Source of the DNA: Lapidilactobacillus achengensis
GTDB taxonomy: Bacteria; Bacillota; Bacilli; Lactobacillales; Lactobacillaceae
DNA: 64,000 nt
Assembly (NCBI RefSeq): GCF_003946655.1
Contig: NZ_RHOV01000002.1
Span: 1 to 64,000 of the forward strand
Reading direction: 5' to 3'
Shown: positions 26,751 through 35,999 of the stretch, one piece after another
How the letters are laid out: the number at the start of each line of letters is the position of its first letter
Numbering within the stretch: the stretch's first letter is position 1
Notes under the pieces: model-generated
What the model was told of the DNA's origin: nothing
Seen by the model: the letters and a program-made list of their open reading frames with translations, nothing else
Database searches by the model: none
Translations under genes and position numbers: made by a program

Positions 26751-26817
26751 AATTCGTAGCTGGATCAACTGAATGGTTGGATCTGACTGATCAATTGGCG
26801 CATCGCGGTGCGAGCAA

Positions 26818-29067
26818 CTAGGCCCGCTTCAACCGCAAGGACATGGCGTTCAATGCCACGATCACAGTGGAGAAGGACATGATGATCGCGCCGATCGCCG
26901 GTGACAAGACGAAGCCGATCGGGGCCAAGACGCCGGCCGCTAACGGAATCGCAATCAAATTGTACCCAGCGCCCCACCAAAGGTTTTCGATCATTTTCCG
27001 ATTGGTGGCTTGAGCCAAATTAAGGAAGTTCAAAATATCCGCTGGATCACTATGGACCAAGATCACATCGGCGGCATCGATGGCCACATCAGTTCCCGCG
27101 CCGATCGCCACCCCAATATCGGCCCGAACTAAGGCAGGCGCGTCATTGACGCCATCGCCGACCATCATCACGTGATGACCAGCGGCTTGATACTCACGCA
27201 CAACCTTTTCTTTATCTTCTGGCAGTAAATGCGCCTTGAATTCGGTAATGCCCAAACTCGCCGCGACTTTTGCGGCCGTCGCCTGGTTGTCCCCGGTCAA
27301 CATAACCGGCGTGATGCCCCGAGCCTGCAAGGCCTTGATAAAACTACGGGCGCTATCCTTGATCTGATCCCCTGCGGCGAAAATCGCCAACACCTGCTGA
27401 CCACTGATCAAATAACTCACGCTATTGCCCTGATCGGCCAAGGTCGTAAATGCCGCTTGGTCAAAGGCAAGCTGATGCTGCTGTAAATAATTGACAGTGA
27501 CGATCTGATAATCTCGCGCGTCGATCGTTCCAGCCAAACCGACCCCTTTGATCGTTTGGACGTCGGTGGCTTCAGGCAAAGTTAACTGGGCCTTTTTGAC
27601 CGCGCTCAAAACGCCAGTGGCGATCGGATGGCTACTATGTTGCTCCAGGCCACCAATCAATTGCAGCGCCTGATCATCGCTTAAATCCGCTTGGTAACTG
27701 TGGACAGCATTCAAGGTGAAATTACCTTCCGTTAAGGTCCCGGTTTTATCCAAGAAAACATGGGTGATCGTTTTCGCGTTCTCCAAAGCTTGACGTTCCT
27801 GGATCAACAGGCCATTGACCGCCGCTAATGAGGTGCTACGCGCGACCACTAACGGGACCGCCACCCCTAGAGCGTGGGGGCAGGCGATCACGAGAACCGC
27901 CACCATTCGTTCCAGCGCGGTCGCCATGTCGGCGTTGAAGCCCCAAACAACGAAAGTCAGGATCCCTGCAACTAAAGCGAAGTAGAACAACCAGCCGGCA
28001 ACTTTGTCCGCCATGGTTTCTGATTTCGACTTGTCATTTTGCGCCCGGCCGATCAATTTCATCACTTGCGATAAATAACCACTTTCGCCGGTGCCCGTGA
28101 CTTTGATCGTCAAGGTGCCATCGCCATTGACTGAACCACCGATCACCGTGGCGCCCACTTCTTTATTGATCGCCTTAGATTCACCAGTGACCAAAGATTC
28201 GTTGACCTGACTTTGGCCATTGATGATCGTCCCATCGGCCGGAATCGACTCCCCACCGCGAACGATCAAGAGATCATTGATCTTGATCTGGGCTAAAGGC
28301 CGCTCAACAACTTCGCCAGTGGTAACCTGAACGTGAGCTTGGCTCGGCAACAACTGCGCCATTTTCTCCAGGGCATTGCCGGCCTTCATCATCGCGTTCA
28401 TTTCGATCCAGTGACCCAATAACATGATCAAGATCAGCGTGGCCAATTCGGTGAAAAAGTCCATCACATGATGATTGTCTAAGAAATTCCGGGCGATAAA
28501 CGCGTACACACTATAGAAGTAAGAAACGGAGATCCCCAAGGAAATCAAGGTCATCATCGCCGGCTTCTTCTCTTTCAACTCATAATAAGCCGCGTTAATG
28601 AACGTCCAGCCACCATAGAAGAACAGCACGGTAGCGCTGACCAAAACTAGCCATTCAGAGCCAGGAAAAGCCGGGATCACCGCGCGGCTGAAGCCCATGA
28701 TCTGGGACAACAACAGCACCGGGATCGCCATGATCACCGAGATCCAAAACTTCTTCTTTAAATTACCCATGTGCATCATATGGCCGCCGTGCATCATCAT
28801 GTCGCCGTCCATCTCGTCCATGTCATGATTCATCCCAGCCATATCATGCCCCATCATGCTATGGTCCATTTGGCTATGATCCATTTTACTGTGATCCATC
28901 TGGCTATGATCCATTTTGCTGTGGTCCATTTTGCTGTGGTCCATTTGGCTGTGATCCATTTGGCTATGGTCCATCTGACTGTGATCAATCTGGCTATGAT
29001 CCATTTTGCTGTGGTCCATCTGGCTGTGATCCATCTGCTTGTGATCGTTCATTTCGTTTTTGGTCAT
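26818..29067 (-). CDS. copB: Copper-type P1B ATPase with His/Met repeat N-terminus (CopB)
   Basis: A 749-residue heavy-metal exporting P-type ATPase. The intramembrane motif is CPH (VIACPHALG), the phosphorylation site DKTGTLTEG, the hinge MVGDGVNDAPAL and the actuator loop LVTGESK; CPH marks the CopB-type subgroup, thought to export Cu+ or Ag+. Instead of a CxxC metal domain the N-terminus has about twelve tandem pentapeptides of the form (Q/K)MDHS, followed by a Met/His-rich stretch (MMMHGGHMMHMG) before the first helix. The ATG overlaps the copY stop (ATGA). The pentapeptides are coded by a 15-bp minisatellite that could vary in number between strains. Confidence 0.92.
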   Translation of the reverse strand: MTKNEMNDHKQMDHSQMDHSKMDHSQIDHSQMDHSQMDHSQMDHSKMDHSKMDHSQMDHSKMDHSQMDHSMMGHDMAGMNHDMDEMDGDMMMHGGHMMHMGNLKKKFWISVIMAIPVLLLSQIMGFSRAVIPAFPGSEWLVLVSATVLFFYGGWTFINAAYYELKEKKPAMMTLISLGISVSYFYSVYAFIARNFLDNHHVMDFFTELATLILIMLLGHWIEMNAMMKAGNALEKMAQLLPSQAHVQVTTGEVVERPLAQIKINDLLIVRGGESIPADGTIINGQSQVNESLVTGESKAINKEVGATVIGGSVNGDGTLTIKVTGTGESGYLSQVMKLIGRAQNDKSKSETMADKVAGWLFYFALVAGILTFVVWGFNADMATALERMVAVLVIACPHALGVAVPLVVARSTSLAAVNGLLIQERQALENAKTITHVFLDKTGTLTEGNFTLNAVHSYQADLSDDQALQLIGGLEQHSSHPIATGVLSAVKKAQLTLPEATDVQTIKGVGLAGTIDARDYQIVTVNYLQQHQLAFDQAAFTTLADQGNSVSYLISGQQVLAIFAAGDQIKDSARSFIKALQARGITPVMLTGDNQATAAKVAASLGITEFKAHLLPEDKEKVVREYQAAGHHVMMVGDGVNDAPALVRADIGVAIGAGTDVAIDAADVILVHSDPADILNFLNLAQATNRKMIENLWWGAGYNLIAIPLAAGVLAPIGFVLSPAIGAIIMSFSTVIVALNAMSLRLKRA

Positions 29068-29525
29068 TCGTGACACTCCCCTTGGTTTTCGACTTGGCAG
29101 TCCGCTAAGCAATCACAGGCGACAACAGCCGGCGCCGTTGCTTGCTTGGTTGCGATCAGTTGGCTCAGTTCGGTCAAATCTTGCTGACTCAATGTATTGT
29201 TCTTGACGAGGCGAATCAGGGTCGGGCCCACGTGCATCGCGCATAAATTGGCGAAAAGCGCGTCGGTTTGCTGATTGATCCCGGCCTGTTCCGTGATCGT
29301 CGCTTGATAAACATAAGGGCGTTGCGTCCCTTGACGTTCCAGATAGCCTTTTTGTTGCAGGCGCCGAATCAAGGTTTTGATCGTTGATTCAGTCCAATCC
29401 ATTTTCTCCTGCAAGCTGCTGATCAGTTCATGGGTCTGGGCGCCGTTCAAGGTCCAAACGATCCGCATGACCTCCCACTCTGCTGGGCTGATTTCTGGTA
29501 AATTTTCAGGTTGCGTTGACGTCAT
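29064..29525 (-). CDS. copY: CopY-family copper-responsive repressor
   Basis: A 153-residue BlaI/CopY-type repressor. The winged-helix N-domain (ISPAEWEVMRIVWTLNGAQT, WTESTIKTLIRRLQQKGYL) binds the cop box; the cysteines at the C-terminus (CDCLADC and a last C eight residues later) bind Zn or Cu. The usual CxCxxxxCxC spacing is altered to CxCx3Cx7C. It is the first gene of the copY-copB operon and probably represses its own promoter at 29558-29586. Confidence 0.93.
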   Translation of the reverse strand: MTSTQPENLPEISPAEWEVMRIVWTLNGAQTHELISSLQEKMDWTESTIKTLIRRLQQKGYLERQGTQRPYVYQATITEQAGINQQTDALFANLCAMHVGPTLIRLVKNNTLSQQDLTELSQLIATKQATAPAVVACDCLADCQVENQGECHE

Positions 29526-29557
29526 CGTTGCCGCCTGCCTTTCATTAGGATGAGTTA

Positions 29558-29586
29558 AGTTTACAATTGTAGACTTATTTTGTCAA
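29558..29586 (-). promoter_or_regulatory. copY-copB promoter with cop box
   Basis: On the minus strand TTGACA (29586-29581), a 17-base spacer and TAAACT (29563-29558). The palindrome TACAATTGTA at 29562-29571 fits the cop box TACANNTGTA and overlaps the -10, as expected for repression by CopY. Confidence 0.9.
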
Positions 29587-29635
29587 CCACTTTGCTTACT
29601 TTTTTATCGTTTGTTTTTTGCGGATAAAAGTATGA

Positions 29636-30455
29636 TGTCCGCAGCTTGCGCTGCGCGTGGCGTTGGTGGTTGGCAAGTGTGGTGAGGCTCCAGGTCGGGC
29701 TGGGGGTGGTGGAACGCAGCGGGCACGATTTTGAGCTTTTCGGAAGTGCACCGAAAATCTCAAAACTCGGCCTTATTGTAGGCGATAAATCGCCAACAAT
29801 AATATCGCGGCTGACTCACCCCCAGCCCGACCTTCCACCGACAAGTAAACAGACCACCAACGCCACGCTCCGCTCCAGCCGCTCAACGTTTTAACAGTCG
29901 CTTGAGCACTCACGCCGACTGGCAAGCTATCGCCAATTGATGAGGAGCCACGCAATCGACGACCGTGGTTAGTGTTTACAAGTTTTAAATTGGTGACACC
30001 AGTACAGCCGGTCTGATGAACTCAGACAGAATCTTGATGAATTGGTTGAATCAGTCGGTTTCCATCCATGAATTGTTGAGGAAACGAGTAGAGATTCTCA
30101 GTCTACTCAAAATGTCCCGACCTTCTAATCCGAACCAGTTGGCATCACCGTACCACCTCAAAAGTAGGCAATTATTTGACCACCACACTTGTAAAAGCAC
30201 TTCGTCAAATTCTTCACTTCGATTGCAGATAGACGCAATTCTGCCTAGCAACCGCCTCAGGGCGTGTGGCTCAGCAGTGAAATTTGTCTTAGTGATTTAT
30301 CACTTAGACAAAGACCTGATTTTGAGACAAGCCGTGCCCTTTGCGGATTGGCTCAAAACAGCGTCCACTGCGTTCCAGCCACCATAAACACCCTGAGGCG
30401 GTTGCGTTCTCACCAAACCCAATCACCCCTGCAATCAAGCGAAGATTCAAGAACA
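29636..30455 (+). repeat. Cloverleaf composite repeat, block 4 (B-linker-A, simplest complete copy)
   Basis: The clearest single unit. B type II spans 29655-29868: outer stem GCGTGGCGTTGGTGG / CCACCAACGCCACGC, second stem GGTCGGGCTGGGGGTG / CACCCCCAGCCCGACC, arms GAGCTTTTCGG / CCGAAAATCTC and TTATTGTAGGCGAT / ATCGCCAACAATAA. The linker 29869-30248 contains the conserved pairs GCTCAACG / CGcTTGAGC and CCAATTG / CAATcG(A). Module A spans 30249-30404 with stem CAACCGCCTCAGGG / CCCTGAGGCGGTTG and arm TTGTCTTAGTGAT / ATCACTTAGACAA. It lies between copY and ptsI. Confidence 0.82.
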
Positions 30456-30522
30456 GAAATCCACAAGACTCAATCATTCAATCGATACTACTGAAAATCA
30501 GTCCACAAACACATTCCAACGC

Positions 30523-30556
30523 AAAAAAGCCTCACGCAAAATTGCGTGAGGCTTTT
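30523..30556 (-). terminator. Terminator after ptsI (can act both ways)
   Basis: AGCCTCACGCAA pairs with TTGCGTGAGGCT; A6 on one side and T4 on the other. Confidence 0.88.
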
Positions 30557-30590
30557 CGGATAAGCGGATATTTTAATTCGTCAGCGTGGC

Positions 30591-32309
30591 TTACTTCAAG
30601 GTGTCCTTGACCAACTTGATGTTATCATCATTCGTCAAAGATTCGTTCAAAGCTTTGTCAGCCATTTTAGCCATTTCAGCCGTGTCCAAACGTTTCATCA
30701 AGGAACGGATCTTCAAAATCGAAGTCGCGCCCATGGAGAACTCGTCAAGACCTAAACCAACTAAAATCGGCGCCATGATTGGGTCACCAGCAGCTTCGCC
30801 ACACATGCCAGCCCACTTGCCTTCTTTATGCGCAGAGTCGATTACATGCTTGACTAAGCGCAAAATAGATGGGTTATAAGGTTGGTATAGGTAAGAAACG
30901 TGCTCGTTGCCCCGATCAGCAGCCATGGTATATTGGATCAGATCGTTGGTCCCAATACTGAAGAAATCAACTTCCTTCGCAAATTGGTCGGCTAAAACAG
31001 CCGCCGCAGGGATTTCGATCATGATCCCAACTTCATATTTGCCGACTTCAGTGCCTTCAGCGACTAATTTAGCTTTTTCTTCATCAAGAATTGCTTTGGC
31101 TTGGCGGAATTCTTGCAAGGTCGCGATCATTGGGAACATGATTCGCAAGTGACCGAACGCAGACGCGCGCAATAACGCACGTAATTGGGTCCGGAAAATA
31201 TCCTGTCGGCTCAAGCTGATCCGGATCGCCCGGTAGCCTAAGAATGGATTCATTTCTTCAGGAAGTGGCAAGTATGGTAAATGCTTGTCGCCCCCGATAT
31301 CCATGGTCCGAACAACAACAGGCTTGCCATTCATGCCTTCGATGACCGCTTTATAAGCGTCGAATTGGTCGTCTTCGGTTGGCAGTTCTGGAGAGTCCAT
31401 ATAAAGGAACTCTGTCCGATAAAGGCCAATCGCTTCTGCCCCATTATCGGTAGCGCCAGCCAGGTCTTTTGGTGTGCCAATGTTGGCCGCCAATTCGAAA
31501 TGCTTACCGTCAGCGGTTTCTGTCCGAGCGTCACGTAACTTCGCCCATTCAGCTTTTTGGGCCGCATATTCTTTCGCCAGCTGCTGATATTTCGCAACAT
31601 CAGCCGCGGTTGGTTCAACAACGATGTCGCCGGTATTCCCGTCGACAATGACTTGTTGATCAGCTTTGATATCAGTGGTGACCGTCCCAGCGCCAACGAT
31701 GGCCGGAATCTCTAAAGAGCGGGCCATGATCGCGGAATGAGCCGTCCGCCCACCAATATCGGTGACGAAAGCTTTGACGTATTTCTTGTTCAACTGTGCC
31801 GTATCACTAGGCGTCAAGTCATGAGCGACGATAATGACTTCTTCATCGATCAAGGCCGGATTAGGCAGTTCGACCCCTAACAAGTGCGCCATGATCCGCT
31901 TGGTAACATCGCGGACGTCAGCGGCGCGTTCTTGCATATAAGGATTATCTGTCATCGCCTCAAACATATTGATGAACGTGGTCGCAACATCATCCAAAGC
32001 GGATTCCGCGTTGACTTTCTCATCTTCGATCTTTTGTTTGACGGCGCCTGTGAATTCAGGGTCCGCTAAAATCATCATATGCGCATCAAAAACTTGGGCT
32101 TCTTCTTCGCCCAAGCTTTTGCTTGCGATATCTCGGATTTGTTGTAACTCGGAATTAGATTTAGCGATGGCGCTTTGCAAACGATCGGTTTCTTTCGTTA
32201 CATCATTGATTGCAGACTTCGAAAATGACAAATCAGGTTGAACAAGGAGATAGGCTTTGGCGATTGCAACGCCGTCACTAGCCGCAATCCCTTTCAAGGT
32301 TGTAGTCAT
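30591..32309 (-). CDS. ptsI: PTS enzyme I (phosphoenolpyruvate-protein phosphotransferase)
   Basis: A 572-residue enzyme I, the cytoplasmic protein that takes phosphate from PEP and passes it to HPr. The active-site histidine is in [21 protein letters not shown]; the PEP-binding TIM barrel shows [20 protein letters not shown] and the catalytic cysteine in [10 protein letters not shown]. Length is as usual. Its ATG overlaps the ptsH stop by one base (TAATG), so the two proteins are made from one message. Confidence 0.97.
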   Translation of the reverse strand: MTTTLKGIAASDGVAIAKAYLLVQPDLSFSKSAINDVTKETDRLQSAIAKSNSELQQIRDIASKSLGEEEAQVFDAHMMILADPEFTGAVKQKIEDEKVNAESALDDVATTFINMFEAMTDNPYMQERAADVRDVTKRIMAHLLGVELPNPALIDEEVIIVAHDLTPSDTAQLNKKYVKAFVTDIGGRTAHSAIMARSLEIPAIVGAGTVTTDIKADQQVIVDGNTGDIVVEPTAADVAKYQQLAKEYAAQKAEWAKLRDARTETADGKHFELAANIGTPKDLAGATDNGAEAIGLYRTEFLYMDSPELPTEDDQFDAYKAVIEGMNGKPVVVRTMDIGGDKHLPYLPLPEEMNPFLGYRAIRISLSRQDIFRTQLRALLRASAFGHLRIMFPMIATLQEFRQAKAILDEEKAKLVAEGTEVGKYEVGIMIEIPAAAVLADQFAKEVDFFSIGTNDLIQYTMAADRGNEHVSYLYQPYNPSILRLVKHVIDSAHKEGKWAGMCGEAAGDPIMAPILVGLGLDEFSMGATSILKIRSLMKRLDTAEMAKMADKALNESLTNDDNIKLVKDTLK

Positions 32310-32575
32310 TATTCAGAAAGTCCTTCTTTCTTCATTGTCTCGTCAACGGCAACGATTGCTTCGGCTTCATCAGCGCCATCAGCAGAGATCGTAACATCTG
32401 CGCCTTGACCAACGCCTAAGGACATTACACCCATGATTGACTTCAAGTTAACTGACTTACCTTTGTATTCAAGGTTGATGTCTGAGTTGAACTTGCTAGC
32501 AGTTTGAACCAAGAGAGTTGCAGGACGAGCATGAATACCAGTCTCAGCAATAACATGAAAATCGCGTTTTTCCAT
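32309..32575 (-). CDS. ptsH: Phosphocarrier protein HPr
   Basis: An 88-residue HPr. His15 lies in [10 protein letters not shown] and the regulatory Ser46 in [15 protein letters not shown], the site used by HPr kinase to make the CcpA corepressor. The start is ATG 32575 after GGAGCTC; in-frame codons up to 32626 have no family sequence. First gene of the ptsHI operon. Confidence 0.97.
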   Translation of the reverse strand: MEKRDFHVIAETGIHARPATLLVQTASKFNSDINLEYKGKSVNLKSIMGVMSLGVGQGADVTISADGADEAEAIVAVDETMKKEGLSE

Positions 32576-32608
32576 TATAATGAGCTCCTTCATAAATAAA
32601 AAATTTTT

Positions 32609-32660
32609 GGTTGCGTTAAAAAACACAACCGTGAAACAGGTCCGTTTTCGGACGCTGTTT
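32609..32660 (-). promoter_or_regulatory. Two hairpins in the ptsHI leader
   Basis: On the minus strand AAACAGCGTCCG pairs with CGGACCTGTTT (32660-32634), then GGTTGTG with CGCAACC (32630-32609). They lie between a probable promoter (TTGTAG, 17 bases, extended -10 TGGTAGCAT, near 32680-32710) and the ptsH start. The second stem has T6 in its loop, not after it, so simple termination is not clear. Confidence 0.4.
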
Positions 32661-32738
32661 GCTACAACCTAAATGCTACCATTTTTTGCCAAATACTACA
32701 AGAATTTTTGAACGTTAACCTGCCAAAAATCGGCTTAT

Positions 32739-32933
32739 TTATTGAACGTTACCGCTTTCATCAAATCGATAGATCACTGTACCATTTCGCTTGGCTTCAC
32801 CCACGATTTCTTTCCGTTGCGGGAACTCTAACCAAGCTTTTCGGAAGTTCATGAAGTCCTTTTCTGTCACTGTTAATGACGATATCTCACCATTGACCAG
32901 CGCTTGTAATTGCTGCGAATAATCGGAAGTCAT
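32739..32933 (-). CDS. Small conserved hypothetical protein, 64 aa
   Basis: A 64-residue acidic, soluble protein (SLTVTEKDFMNFRKAWLEFPQ) ending in a strand-like VIYRFDESGNVQ. I recall similar small proteins next to clpE and ptsHI in lactobacilli but know no function. It begins at ATG 32933 after AAGGTGGG. It stands between the ptsHI promoter and the divergent clpE. Confidence 0.65.
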   Translation of the reverse strand: MTSDYSQQLQALVNGEISSLTVTEKDFMNFRKAWLEFPQRKEIVGEAKRNGTVIYRFDESGNVQ

Positions 32934-33041
32934 TTTGATTGCCCACCTTGTCTTTGAAGATTTAAAATAGTTTTAAGAGCTAGACCCCTTTGTTCAAGGT
33001 GCCATCTAAAGCTTATGAAAATTTGGTCAGAATTACAAGCC

Positions 33042-33068
33042 TTAGCACTTGCGCCCATAGAGTGCTAA
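33042..33068 (+). promoter_or_regulatory. CIRCE element (HrcA operator) at the clpE promoter
   Basis: TTAGCACTT and GAGTGCTAA separated by nine bases, one mismatch from the CIRCE inverted repeat. It overlaps the likely promoter -35 (TTGCGC at 33049) whose TATAAT is at 33072-33077 after 17 bases. HrcA control of clpE is inferred. Confidence 0.88.
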
Positions 33069-33086
33069 TACTATAATACAAGCATA

Positions 33087-33103
33087 GGTCAACAAAGGTC
33101 AAA
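33087..33103 (+). promoter_or_regulatory. CtsR operator at clpE
   Basis: Direct heptads GGTCAAC-AAA-GGTCAAA, one base from the CtsR consensus, placed 10 bases after the -10 hexamer. Together with the CIRCE box this gives two class of heat-shock repressor sites on one promoter. Confidence 0.85.
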
Positions 33104-33159
33104 CTTTGCCCGACCTTTTTTACCAGAAGCGACACATCCAGAAAGGTGTGATGGAGACA

Positions 33160-35394
33160 ATGTTATGCCAAAATTGTCATCAAAATGAAGCCACGATTCA
33201 TTTATATACGACGGTTAATGGGCAGCGCCGGGAAATCGACCTGTGCCAAAACTGCTATCAACAACTAAAAAATGAAGTTGGTCAAGGAGGTAATTCAAGT
33301 ATGGCCCAAGATCCATTTGGTTTTTCTGACCTTAACGATATGTTACGCGCAATTGGCGGTCAAGGCAATGATCCCAACGCTGGCTTGCAGCAGCAACAAG
33401 AGCGCCCATCCCAAGCGCAACCGGGCCAAGGTGGCCGGGGCAATCGGCGGGGTAATGGCGTGCTCGCCCAATTCGGCGTCAATTTGACCGATCAAGCGCG
33501 CCAAGGTAAGATCGACCCGGTCATCGGCCGCGATAGCGAAATCGCCCGGGTGATCGAGATTCTCAACCGCCGGACCAAGAACAACCCGGTTTTGATCGGG
33601 GAAGCCGGCGTGGGTAAGACCGCTGTTGTCGAAGGCTTGGCGCAGAAGATCGTCGATGGCGATGTACCCGCCAAATTACAAAATAAAGAGATCATTCGCT
33701 TGGACGTGGTGTCTTTGGTCCAAGGAACCGGTGTCCGCGGTCAATTCGAACAACGGATGCAACAAATGATCCAAGAATTGCAACGCAACCCTAATATTAT
33801 TTTATTCATTGATGAAATCCACGAAATCGTCGGCGCCGGCAACGCTGAAGGGGGCATGGACGCCGGTAACGTCTTGAAACCAGCTTTGGCTCGCGGCGAA
33901 CTGCAATTAGTTGGCGCCACCACCATGAATGAATATCGGACCATCGAAAAGGATTCCGCCTTAGCGCGGCGGCTCCAACCGGTGACGGTGGATGAGCCGA
34001 CCCAAGCGGAAACCGTCGCGATTCTCAAGGGTTTGCAGCCCCGCTACGAAGATTATCATCATGTGCGCTATTCCGCGGAAGCAATCAAGGCGGCGGTCAG
34101 TCTGTCGGCGCGTTATATCCAAGATCGCTTTCTACCGGACAAGGCAATTGACTTGCTAGATGAATCCGGCTCAAAGAAGAATCTCACTTTGACCAATATC
34201 GACCCGAAAGTGATCGAAGAGAAGATCCAATCAGCCGAATCGCAGAAACAAGAAGCGTTGCAGCAAGAAGATTATGAGCGGGCGGCCTACTTCCGTGATC
34301 AAATCGAAAAGCTCAATAAAATGAAAACGAACCAAGCCTCCGCCGATGGTGATCGGCCGGTGATCACGGAAAAGGATATGGAACAGATTGTTGAAGAGAA
34401 GACCCATATCCCCGTTGGTGAGTTGCGGGCGCAAGAGCAAGCGCAATTAAAGAACCTGGCGGAAGATCTGGAGGCCAAGGTGATCGGCCAAGATCAAGCG
34501 GTTGACAAGGTTGCCCGCGCGATCCGGCGGAATCGGATCGGCTTCAATAAATCCGGTCGACCGATCGGCTCCTTCCTCTTTGTTGGCCCCACTGGTGTCG
34601 GCAAAACCGAACTGGCCAAGCAATTGGCTAAAGAGCTGTTTGGCTCCCAAGACGCAATGATCCGCTTTGACATGAGTGAATACATGGAAAAGCACAGCGT
34701 TTCGAAATTGATCGGGTCACCTCCTGGCTATGTTGGTTACGAAGAGGCCGGTCAATTAACCGAGAAAGTGCGGCGCAATCCGTATAGCCTAGTCCTGCTC
34801 GATGAAATCGAGAAGGCCCATCCTGATGTTATGCATATGTTCCTGCAGATTCTTGATGACGGCCGCTTGACCGATTCGCAAGGACGCACCGTTTCCTTCA
34901 AAGATACCATTATTATCATGACCTCCAACGCCGGCCAAGGTGACATTGAAGCCAATGTTGGTTTCGGCGCCGCGGCTACAGGCGAAACGCATTCGGTTTT
35001 GGACAAATTGACTGATTTCTTCAAACCGGAGTTTCTCAACCGTTTCGATGACATTGTCGAATTCAATTCGTTGACCAAGGCTAATTTGATGAAGATCGTC
35101 GATTTGATGATCAATGACACCAATACCATGATCGCTGATAAAGGCTTGACCATTCACGTCACCGAACCGGTCAAGGAGAAGCTGGTCGATCTTGGCTACG
35201 ATCCGACCATGGGCGCGCGGCCATTGCGGCGTGTGATCCAGGAACAGATCGAAGACCGGGTTGCCGACTTTTATCTTGATCATCCGAAAATCAAGCAATT
35301 GGAAGCGCGCATCGTTGACGACCAAATCCGAATCGGTGAACAACGCCATGACGAACCCAGCGTGACCACACCCAGCGAGGTTACCAAAGACTAG
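33160..35394 (+). CDS. clpE: ClpE ATP-dependent protease ATPase subunit
   Basis: A 744-residue Clp/Hsp100 ATPase of the ClpE class. Its mark is the N-terminal four-cysteine zinc finger (MLCQNCHQN ... LCQNCYQQ), followed by two AAA+ domains (GEAGVGKT at about residue 155; GPTGVGKT at about 480) and a UVR-like coiled segment, [18 protein letters not shown]. It unfolds substrates for ClpP and helps heat recovery. The start is ATG 33160, matching the family beginning; ATG 33151 is an alternative. The HrcA and CtsR sites upstream predict strong heat induction. Confidence 0.95.
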   Translation: MLCQNCHQNEATIHLYTTVNGQRREIDLCQNCYQQLKNEVGQGGNSSMAQDPFGFSDLNDMLRAIGGQGNDPNAGLQQQQERPSQAQPGQGGRGNRRGNGVLAQFGVNLTDQARQGKIDPVIGRDSEIARVIEILNRRTKNNPVLIGEAGVGKTAVVEGLAQKIVDGDVPAKLQNKEIIRLDVVSLVQGTGVRGQFEQRMQQMIQELQRNPNIILFIDEIHEIVGAGNAEGGMDAGNVLKPALARGELQLVGATTMNEYRTIEKDSALARRLQPVTVDEPTQAETVAILKGLQPRYEDYHHVRYSAEAIKAAVSLSARYIQDRFLPDKAIDLLDESGSKKNLTLTNIDPKVIEEKIQSAESQKQEALQQEDYERAAYFRDQIEKLNKMKTNQASADGDRPVITEKDMEQIVEEKTHIPVGELRAQEQAQLKNLAEDLEAKVIGQDQAVDKVARAIRRNRIGFNKSGRPIGSFLFVGPTGVGKTELAKQLAKELFGSQDAMIRFDMSEYMEKHSVSKLIGSPPGYVGYEEAGQLTEKVRRNPYSLVLLDEIEKAHPDVMHMFLQILDDGRLTDSQGRTVSFKDTIIIMTSNAGQGDIEANVGFGAAATGETHSVLDKLTDFFKPEFLNRFDDIVEFNSLTKANLMKIVDLMINDTNTMIADKGLTIHVTEPVKEKLVDLGYDPTMGARPLRRVIQEQIEDRVADFYLDHPKIKQLEARIVDDQIRIGEQRHDEPSVTTPSEVTKD

Positions 35395-35448
35395 TCGGTT
35401 CACCAAAGGACCAGCCAACTCTAGGACCTAAGTAGAAAAATCACCTAA

Positions 35449-35486
35449 AACGGCGCCAAGGCCAACTGACCTTGACGCCGTTTTTT
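35449..35486 (+). terminator. Terminator after clpE
   Basis: AACGGCGCCAAGG pairs with CCTTGACGCCGTT, followed by T6. Confidence 0.9.
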
Positions 35487-35685
35487 AGCAGAATGGGCAA
35501 ATTCGGCCGGTCTTGGGCGGCAATCAGACGAACTGATCGCTCACCAACAGTGATGCAGACAACTTTTTGCAGGAAAAAGGGGATTTTCCCCGAAATAAGG
35601 GCCGAAACGTTTTCAAAAACGAACATTTTATTCTATACTAATGTTAGCGAGTTTTACACAAAAAAATCAACCTCGGAGGGATCAG

Positions 35686-35967
35686 ATGAGACTTTTTGAT
35701 GTAACCAATAGCTTCAGTAAATTAGTCCATAACCAACTAGCGGGAACAGACGCTAAATTGGTCAAAGTATATTCGTTAGGTAACGTGACTGTTGTCTACA
35801 CGAAGGCGCCCACCCACCAGGAAATTCTGATGAAGAGCGAGCACCGTGATATTTCTGAAGATGAGATCGATTTCGCCATTAAAACCTTGATCAAACAACG
35901 GCCGAAGAAAACAGAGATCATTCGCGGCAATCATTTGGCCGAAATTTCTGTTCAGACCCGTGTCTAA
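35686..35967 (+). CDS. DUF1827 family protein
   Basis: A 93-residue protein starting MRLFDVTNSFSKLV, which I recognise as the DUF1827 family of lactic acid bacteria. It shows alternating strands and helices without membrane segments or cysteines (VTVVYTKAPTHQEILM, IDFAIKTLI). Function unknown. GGAGGG precedes the ATG well. It is followed 32 bases later by the next gene in the same direction. Confidence 0.8.
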   Translation: MRLFDVTNSFSKLVHNQLAGTDAKLVKVYSLGNVTVVYTKAPTHQEILMKSEHRDISEDEIDFAIKTLIKQRPKKTEIIRGNHLAEISVQTRV

Positions 35968-35999
35968 ATCACCAAGGACTATTTCTAGGAGGTCGCAGC

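Noticed and set aside
28771-29073. 100-codon His/Met/Val-rich frame opposite the copB N-terminus
   Set aside because: It is the mirror of the 15-bp minisatellite that codes for MDHS repeats; no ribosome site.
34789-35418. 209-codon frame antisense to clpE
   Set aside because: Shadow of the second AAA+ domain of ClpE.
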